DNA from: Candidatus Aminicenantes bacterium UBA4085
GTDB lineage: Bacteria > Acidobacteriota > Aminicenantia > Aminicenantales > UBA4085
DNA: 10,951 nt
Direction of reading: 5' to 3'
Assembly (NCBI GenBank): GCA_002383325.1
Contig: DFYJ01000058.1
Location: forward strand, 20,811-31,761
Program-made: the position numbers and the translations under genes
Part shown: piece by piece, positions 6,437 through 10,951 of the stretch
Position numbering within the stretch: the first letter of the stretch is position 1
How the letters are laid out: every line of letters starts with the position of its first letter
Notes under the pieces: generated by a model
The model's database searches: none
Told to the model about the DNA's origin: nothing
Seen by the model: only the letters and a program-made list of their open reading frames with translations

Positions 6437-8578
6437 ATGAAAAGCGCTTCATCCCCGGTCCGCTCCGCTTGCCTTATCCTCTACGCCGCTCTCGGCCTGA
6501 CGATCGCCGCCGCCGGCCAGTCGATGCTCAAGCCGCCCGCGACGTCCCTGCCCCCGGATCTTCTCAAGGCCGTCCTCAACGAGATCTCCGGCCAGATCCC
6601 GTTCGCCAATGAGGCGGCCCTGGCCGGCTATGTCCGGCAGAGGACGCCGCAGGAGTTCGAGGGGCACTTCTACGAGGCCGAGTACATCGCCGCCAAGCTT
6701 AAGGAATACGGGCTCGACGAGGTCCGGCTGGAAACCATCGGCCGCAATCCCGCCCGCAACTGGTGGCTCGGCCAGGAAGCCGAGCTGTGGATGACCTCGC
6801 CCGTGGAGAAGCGGCTGAGCCGTCTGGAGGAAAGCCCGGCCCTCATGACCCGTGGCTGCGACTCCGGGACCTGGGAGGGCGAAGCCGTCTACTTGGATAT
6901 GCGCGACGTCCGCAAGCTGAAGGACTTGGATCTGAAAGGAAAAATCATCCTGACCCCCGAACCGGCCGGCTATTTTGTCGAGGCCTACAAGAAAGGCGCT
7001 CTGGGCGTGATCTCCTGGTACGCGCCGGGTAAGCCGGCCCATGATCCCTTCCAGGTCCACTTCGACATGAGCATGAACAAGGGCGGAATCCGGGAGCCGG
7101 CCTTCTCCTTCAACATCTGGCGCCGGCTGGGCGAAGAGCTGAAGGACAAAATGGCCGCGGGCCAGAAGGTCGTGCTGAAGGCCCGGGCCAAGACCTCTCA
7201 GCAGCCCTTCAAGTTCGACGCGGTCTACGCCGTCTTGCGCGGCACGGCCCCGGAGAAGAAGGGCTTCCTCTTCACCGCCCACATGTTCGAGCGGAACATC
7301 TACCAGGGCGCCAACGACAACGCCAGCGGCTGCGTGACCCTGACCGAGATCGCCCGGACCCTGGCCCGCCTGGTCCAGGAGGGCCGCATCCCCCGCCCCG
7401 AGCGCTCGATCTGCTTCCTGATGAGCGAAGAGGGCTCGGGCACTATGGCCTTCTTCGGCGAACATCCCGAACTGGCCGGCAGGATATTCGTCGACGTCAA
7501 CATGGACATGGTCGGCGAGGACCTGGACAAGAACCAGGCTTTCTTCGACATCGAGATGCCCACCTACCAGAAGATGACCTTCATGGAAGGCGTCATCCGC
7601 AACTTCGCCGAGTACCTCTACCGGACGAACATCGAGATGTACGCCCACCGGGCCCAGTCGCCCTGGTTGACCTTCCCGGAGCCGATCGTAGACAAGAACG
7701 GCACCACCTCGCCCTTCCGCTATACCGTCAGCCCCTACGTCGGCGGCAGCGACCACGGCGTCTTTCTGGCGGCCGACGCGGACATCCCGGCCTTCTCCTT
7801 CAACGTCTGGCCCGACTTCTGGTACCACACCGACCGCGACCGGCCGGACAAGTCCGATCCCACCCAGCTCAAGCGGGTGGCCTTCATCGGGGCTGCCTCC
7901 TCCCTGGCCTCCTGCCTAGGCCGCGAGGACGTCCTGGAGCGGATCATCCGCATTGCCTACGAGGACCGGGCCGACTTCGTCCAGGCTTCCCTGGCCCGTG
8001 TTCGCGAGGACCTGACCGCCGCGGATAAGGCCGACGGCGGCAAGTCGCTCCGCAACGGTCTGGCCATGGTCGAGCAGGCCGTCGAACTGAGCCGGGCCGC
8101 CTTGCTGCGCATCCGCGACCTGACCGCCGGCAAGCCCAAGGCCGACGCCTTCCTGACCGGAATGCTGGGCCAGCTGGACGCGGTGAAGGCCTCGGCCCTG
8201 GAGCAGGTCAAGGCCCAGGCCAAGGCCGCCGCCGCTCTGCGGGGCTACGTCCTGGATACGGGCAGGCCGACGCCCGAGGAGCTCCGCCTCCGGAGCCTTG
8301 TCCCGTCCAAGACCGCGCCCATCCATCTCTCCGACAGGGGCCCTTATGAGAAGTTCTCTCAAGCCCTATCCTCGGACCGCGAGCTGATGATGGACATCTT
8401 CAACAACTACGGCTACGAGTACTTCATGCAGCTCTTCTATGCCGTCGACGGCAAGGCCAGCCTGGCCGTACTGCGTGACCGTCTAGGGCTGGAGTTCAAG
8501 CCGATCGAACCGGCCGCGATCCTCAAGCACGCCCAGGCTCTGGAGAAAGCCGGCTTGATCAAGCTGGCCGCCCGCTGA
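6437..8578 (+). CDS. Exported M28 family peptidase with PA domain and C-terminal extension
   Basis: The start at 6437 is set by AGGAGG at 6427-6432; an in-frame ATG at 6401 lacks such a site and overlaps the candidate promoter. The 713-residue product opens with a Sec signal (about 1-28, ending AAAGQ). A PA-type insert (about 120-230, with LKGKIILTPEPAGYF and KKGALGVISW) is followed by the M28 core. Metal ligands are recognisable: His282, Asp294 in GANDNASG, Glu331-Glu332 in MSEEGSG, Asp357 in NMDMVGED and His464 in WYHTDRDRPDK. The usual His-x-Asp is changed to HMFE, so the catalytic-support Asp is Phe284 with Glu285 next to it. After about 480 come helical segments, and the last 65 or so residues look like a small helical, winged-helix-like domain. 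It is likely a periplasmic or secreted aminopeptidase. The aldolase gene follows after 16 nt and is probably co-transcribed. Confidence 0.88.
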   Translation: MKSASSPVRSACLILYAALGLTIAAAGQSMLKPPATSLPPDLLKAVLNEISGQIPFANEAALAGYVRQRTPQEFEGHFYEAEYIAAKLKEYGLDEVRLETIGRNPARNWWLGQEAELWMTSPVEKRLSRLEESPALMTRGCDSGTWEGEAVYLDMRDVRKLKDLDLKGKIILTPEPAGYFVEAYKKGALGVISWYAPGKPAHDPFQVHFDMSMNKGGIREPAFSFNIWRRLGEELKDKMAAGQKVVLKARAKTSQQPFKFDAVYAVLRGTAPEKKGFLFTAHMFERNIYQGANDNASGCVTLTEIARTLARLVQEGRIPRPERSICFLMSEEGSGTMAFFGEHPELAGRIFVDVNMDMVGEDLDKNQAFFDIEMPTYQKMTFMEGVIRNFAEYLYRTNIEMYAHRAQSPWLTFPEPIVDKNGTTSPFRYTVSPYVGGSDHGVFLAADADIPAFSFNVWPDFWYHTDRDRPDKSDPTQLKRVAFIGAASSLASCLGREDVLERIIRIAYEDRADFVQASLARVREDLTAADKADGGKSLRNGLAMVEQAVELSRAALLRIRDLTAGKPKADAFLTGMLGQLDAVKASALEQVKAQAKAAAALRGYVLDTGRPTPEELRLRSLVPSKTAPIHLSDRGPYEKFSQALSSDRELMMDIFNNYGYEYFMQLFYAVDGKASLAVLRDRLGLEFKPIEPAAILKHAQALEKAGLIKLAAR

Positions 8579-8594
8579 GCGAAGGAGAAGCAAA

Positions 8595-9419
8595 ATGTCG
8601 ATCAACGCGCCTTTCCCCGACCTCAACGAGTTGGCCGCCATGATCGGGGAAGCCGGCCTCCGGCTGTCCGAGATCGGCGCCAGCGAGGGAGCCGCCGGCA
8701 ACATCTCGGTCTATCTGGGCTGGCCCCTGGAGCCGCGCCGGCTTTTCCCCAACAGCGAGCCTTTCGAGCTTCCCGTCGCCGCGCCCGACCTGGCCCGCGG
8801 CAGCCTGCTCGTCACCGGCTCGGGACGGCGCCTGCGCGAGGCGATCCAGGATCCGGCCGCGAACCTCGGTCTCTTGGCTGTGGACGAGGGCGGGCGGACG
8901 GGCCGGCTCTACACCTCGCCCCGCCGGCTCTTCGACCGTCTGACCAGCGAGCTCAATTCGCACCTCTCGGTCCACCAGGACCAAGTGCGGAGGACGGGCA
9001 CCAATTTCCATGCCGTCGTCCACGCCCAGCCTTTCGCCCTGACCTGGCTCAGCCATATCCCAGCCTACCGGGAGGAGACCCACCTCAGCCGCCGGCTGCT
9101 TCGCTGGCAGCCCGAGGCCATCGTTAATCTGCCCGAGGGCCTGGGCTGCGTCCCCTTCCTGGTGCCGGGATCGGATGAGCTCATGTCCGCCACGGTCGAG
9201 TCTCTGCGGACGCACCGCATCGCGGTCTGGAGCAAGCACGGCGCCATGGCCCGCTCCGACCAATCCGTCAAGCGGGCGGTCGATCGGATCGAGTACGCCG
9301 AGACCGCGGCCCGCTACGAGCGGGCGGACTTGACGGGAGGCGGCTTGGGGCAGGGGCTGACGGCCGAGGAGATCCGAGCCGTGGCCAGGGCCTTCGGGAT
9401 CGCGCAGAAGATCTTCTGA
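8595..9419 (+). CDS. Class II aldolase, rhamnulose-1-phosphate aldolase-like
   Basis: This 274-residue protein has the same length as E. coli RhaD and shares landmarks along its whole length: GNIS near 35-38, TGSGRRL (74-80), DPAANLG (86-92), TSEL (117-120), PEGLG...VPGSDE (180-195) and the C-terminal EYAE...FGI segment. RhaD-type enzymes split L-rhamnulose-1-phosphate into DHAP and lactaldehyde in the cytoplasm using a zinc ion. By comparison with E. coli RhaD (E117, H141, H143, H212 from memory), the matching residues here are Glu119, His143, Gln145 and His215, so one zinc ligand is replaced by Gln. The start has AAGGAG at 8582-8587, eight nucleotides before ATG. No rhamnose isomerase, kinase or transporter is nearby; the gene follows the exported M28 peptidase gene by 16 nt. 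The fold and subfamily are well supported, but the physiological substrate may differ. Confidence 0.83.
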   Translation: MSINAPFPDLNELAAMIGEAGLRLSEIGASEGAAGNISVYLGWPLEPRRLFPNSEPFELPVAAPDLARGSLLVTGSGRRLREAIQDPAANLGLLAVDEGGRTGRLYTSPRRLFDRLTSELNSHLSVHQDQVRRTGTNFHAVVHAQPFALTWLSHIPAYREETHLSRRLLRWQPEAIVNLPEGLGCVPFLVPGSDELMSATVESLRTHRIAVWSKHGAMARSDQSVKRAVDRIEYAETAARYERADLTGGGLGQGLTAEEIRAVARAFGIAQKIF

Positions 9420-9437
9420 AGTCCGCGAGAAAGCGGC

Positions 9438-10880
9438 TCAGACCGCGGGCGCGGCCAGCGGGTTGTCGGCCAGCAGGAAATCCGAGATCCGGATCCCGTA
9501 CTTGTCCGCGTCGAGGGGCATGAGGATCGAGCGCCGGTAGCGCGTCCCCGCCTCGTCCCTCTCGGCCAGATCGACCACCGGTCCGTCCATCCGCTCCCCC
9601 CGCGCGTCCGTGATCAGCTTGACCCTGGGCCTGGCCAGCTGTCCCGGATTGGCATTGGCGCCGACTACGATCCCGATCTCGGCGCTGTCCAGGACCACCA
9701 GGGATCCGATGGGATGGACGCCGATCATGTGGACGAAGGCCTTGAGGATGAGCGGGTCGAACTCCTCCTCCCCCCGTTCCAGCATCAACCGCACGGCCTC
9801 CCCGGGGGTGAAGGTCTTGGGACGATAGACGCGCTTGGTCGTGATGGCATCGTAATAGTCCACGACCTTGACGATCTTGCTGAAGAGGGATGTCTTATAC
9901 CGCCAGGCATACTTCGGGTAGCCCTCGAACTTGGGCGTGATGTGGTGCTCCAGGGCGACCATGATGGCCGGGACGGGGATCTGCTGGGTGGCCCGGGTAT
10001 GGATCAGACGGGCCGCCCCGCGGTGGGGGTGCTTTTCGATGGTCGCCCGCTCGTCGGCGTCCAGCTTGCCGGGCTTGTCCAGGACCTCGGCCGGAATCTC
10101 GAACTTGCCCACGTCGTGGAGGCAGGCCCCGATGCCCAGACTGATCAGGTCCGGCCGGGACAGGCCCAGCCGGCGGCCCAGGGCCAGCGACAGGACGCAG
10201 ACGTTGATCGAGTGATTGAGAGTGTAGTCCTCGAAGTTCTTGACGCTGGTCATCCCGAACAGGACCGACTCGTCCAGGGACAGAAGGTTGCAGATGGTCT
10301 GGATGTAGCGCTTGGTCACATGGAGATTGAGGATGCCCTGGCGGGCGTCGAAGATGTCCTTGAGGTGGTGGATGCCCAGGAAATACATGGGCACCGCCTT
10401 GCCTTCGGCCGAGTCGCCGATGGCGGCCGCCCGGACCTTTTCCAGGCGGATGTGGGGGAAGGCCGCGAGCTGGAACTCCTGGGCCAGCCGCTCGAAGGGG
10501 TCGGCCTTGGCGATCTCGCTCTTGCCCAGGAAAACCACGAACCGCTGAAACTCCTCGCCGGTGAGCCCCGGCAGGAGGGTGATCATCCCCAGCTGGCGGC
10601 GCTGGTACTCGTCGCGCATGTACTGGTAGACGGAGAAGCTGACCAGATTGAACTTGAGCCGGATGCGGTTGACGAAGACGCGGCCGTCCTGGATTCGGAA
10701 CTGGACCTCGCCGCCGTCCGCGATTCCGCGCAAGCCGGACAGGAAGGCTTCCATCCGCTCCTGGAATTGGCGGTTGTTCGGATCGTAGACCTTGGCCAGC
10801 TTGTAGACGACATGAAAGGCGACGAAAACGTCCATCGCCTCCTGCTGTGTCTCGGCGGACTCGGCATCCGGACGGGTCAT
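9438..10880 (-). CDS. HD-GYP domain phosphohydrolase with uncharacterised N-terminal domain
   Basis: The 480-residue product carries an HD-GYP-type domain at about 200-390. Such proteins usually hydrolyse cyclic di-GMP or related dinucleotides with a two- or three-metal site. Visible landmarks are NHSINV (His223), the HD pair His255-Asp256 in CLHDVGK with Lys259, His284 in KHPHRGA, His312-His313, and Asp341 in VVDYYDAIT. The signature that is normally HHExxDGxGYP reads HHITPKFEGYP, keeping HH and GYP but losing the acidic and glycine positions. Residues 1-150 form a soluble alpha/beta region (NRQFQERMEAF, DGRVFVNRIRLKF) that I cannot name, and residues 395-475 form the beta-rich tail often seen in HD-GYP proteins. 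No signal peptide or membrane segment is present, so it is cytoplasmic. GGGAGG at 10885-10890, four bases before ATG, supports this start. It is convergent with the aldolase gene, with an 18-nt gap. Confidence 0.9.
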   Translation of the reverse strand: MTRPDAESAETQQEAMDVFVAFHVVYKLAKVYDPNNRQFQERMEAFLSGLRGIADGGEVQFRIQDGRVFVNRIRLKFNLVSFSVYQYMRDEYQRRQLGMITLLPGLTGEEFQRFVVFLGKSEIAKADPFERLAQEFQLAAFPHIRLEKVRAAAIGDSAEGKAVPMYFLGIHHLKDIFDARQGILNLHVTKRYIQTICNLLSLDESVLFGMTSVKNFEDYTLNHSINVCVLSLALGRRLGLSRPDLISLGIGACLHDVGKFEIPAEVLDKPGKLDADERATIEKHPHRGAARLIHTRATQQIPVPAIMVALEHHITPKFEGYPKYAWRYKTSLFSKIVKVVDYYDAITTKRVYRPKTFTPGEAVRLMLERGEEEFDPLILKAFVHMIGVHPIGSLVVLDSAEIGIVVGANANPGQLARPRVKLITDARGERMDGPVVDLAERDEAGTRYRRSILMPLDADKYGIRISDFLLADNPLAAPAV

Positions 10881-10951
10881 CGCGCCTCCCTTCTCGGTCC
10901 CTCCGGCTCCGGCCGGCCCGGGGCCTCGCGGCAGGCTGATCGCAAAGCCCG
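10881..10951 (-). other. Window edge upstream of the HD-GYP gene; possible end of an upstream gene
   Basis: All three minus-strand frames are open over these 71 bases. One frame ends in a TGA that overlaps the HD-GYP start as ATGA (stop at 10877-10879), which would fit a translationally coupled upstream gene. The frame continuous with the HD-GYP protein also has no stop and begins GFAISLP, so an N-terminal extension or fusion cannot be excluded. The segment is too short to decide; the ribosome binding site favours a separate start at 10880. Confidence 0.25.

Noticed and set aside
4753..7828. Long antisense open frames opposite the esterase-like and M28 genes
   Set aside because: They lie wholly opposite genes with family motifs, and their products are rich in Gly, Ala, Asp and Arg without recognisable domains.
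9420..9445. Possible terminator hairpin between the aldolase and HD-GYP genes
   Set aside because: CCGC and GCGG repeats give only 4-bp alternative stems and there is no T-tract; not enough to call.

Overview
This is a GC-rich bacterial window carrying one truncated gene at its left edge and seven complete protein genes. I see no tRNA, rRNA, CRISPR array, insertion sequence or phage gene. A lipobox lipoprotein, several Sec-type signal peptides and a LolD/MacB-like ATPase fragment suggest a diderm (Gram-negative-type) cell. A GH20 hexosaminidase lipoprotein, two M28 peptidases, an exported erythromycin-esterase-like protein and an HD-GYP protein together resemble Acidobacteriota or Aminicenantota (OP8)-like heterotrophs. 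That placement is impressionistic: there is no marker gene in the window.

Layout: (1) 1-268, + strand, the C-terminal end of an ABC ATPase. (2) 363-2738, + strand, a GH20 beta-N-acetylhexosaminidase lipoprotein with its own extended -10 promoter. (3) 2766-3608, - strand, convergent with GH20: an exported protein with a Gln/Asn-rich linker and two copies of a short domain. (4) 3609-3750, a divergent promoter region with two outward-facing extended -10 elements and a 9-bp perfect dyad between them. (5) 3751-5079, + strand, an exported erythromycin-esterase-family protein, probably started from a leaderless GTG. (6) 5107-6339, + strand, a membrane M28 peptidase whose metal site is split by two membrane segments. 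(7) 6437-8578, + strand, an exported PA-domain M28 peptidase, followed 16 nt later by (8) 8595-9419, + strand, a rhamnulose-1-phosphate-aldolase-like class II aldolase. (9) 9438-10880, - strand, convergent with the aldolase: an HD-GYP domain protein with a degenerate GYP motif.

Taken together, the genes look like a scavenging and turnover neighbourhood. The hexosaminidase would trim amino sugars at the cell surface, the two M28 enzymes would act on peptides (one exported, one membrane-embedded), and the aldolase would act on a sugar phosphate in the cytoplasm. This is inference from family membership; only the 6437-9419 pair is tightly spaced enough to be called an operon with confidence. I did not find a clear new multi-gene system. 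The best leads are the split-site membrane M28 peptidase, the dyad in the divergent promoter region, the leaderless start of the esterase-like gene, and non-canonical active-site residues in the exported M28 peptidase, the aldolase and the HD-GYP protein.
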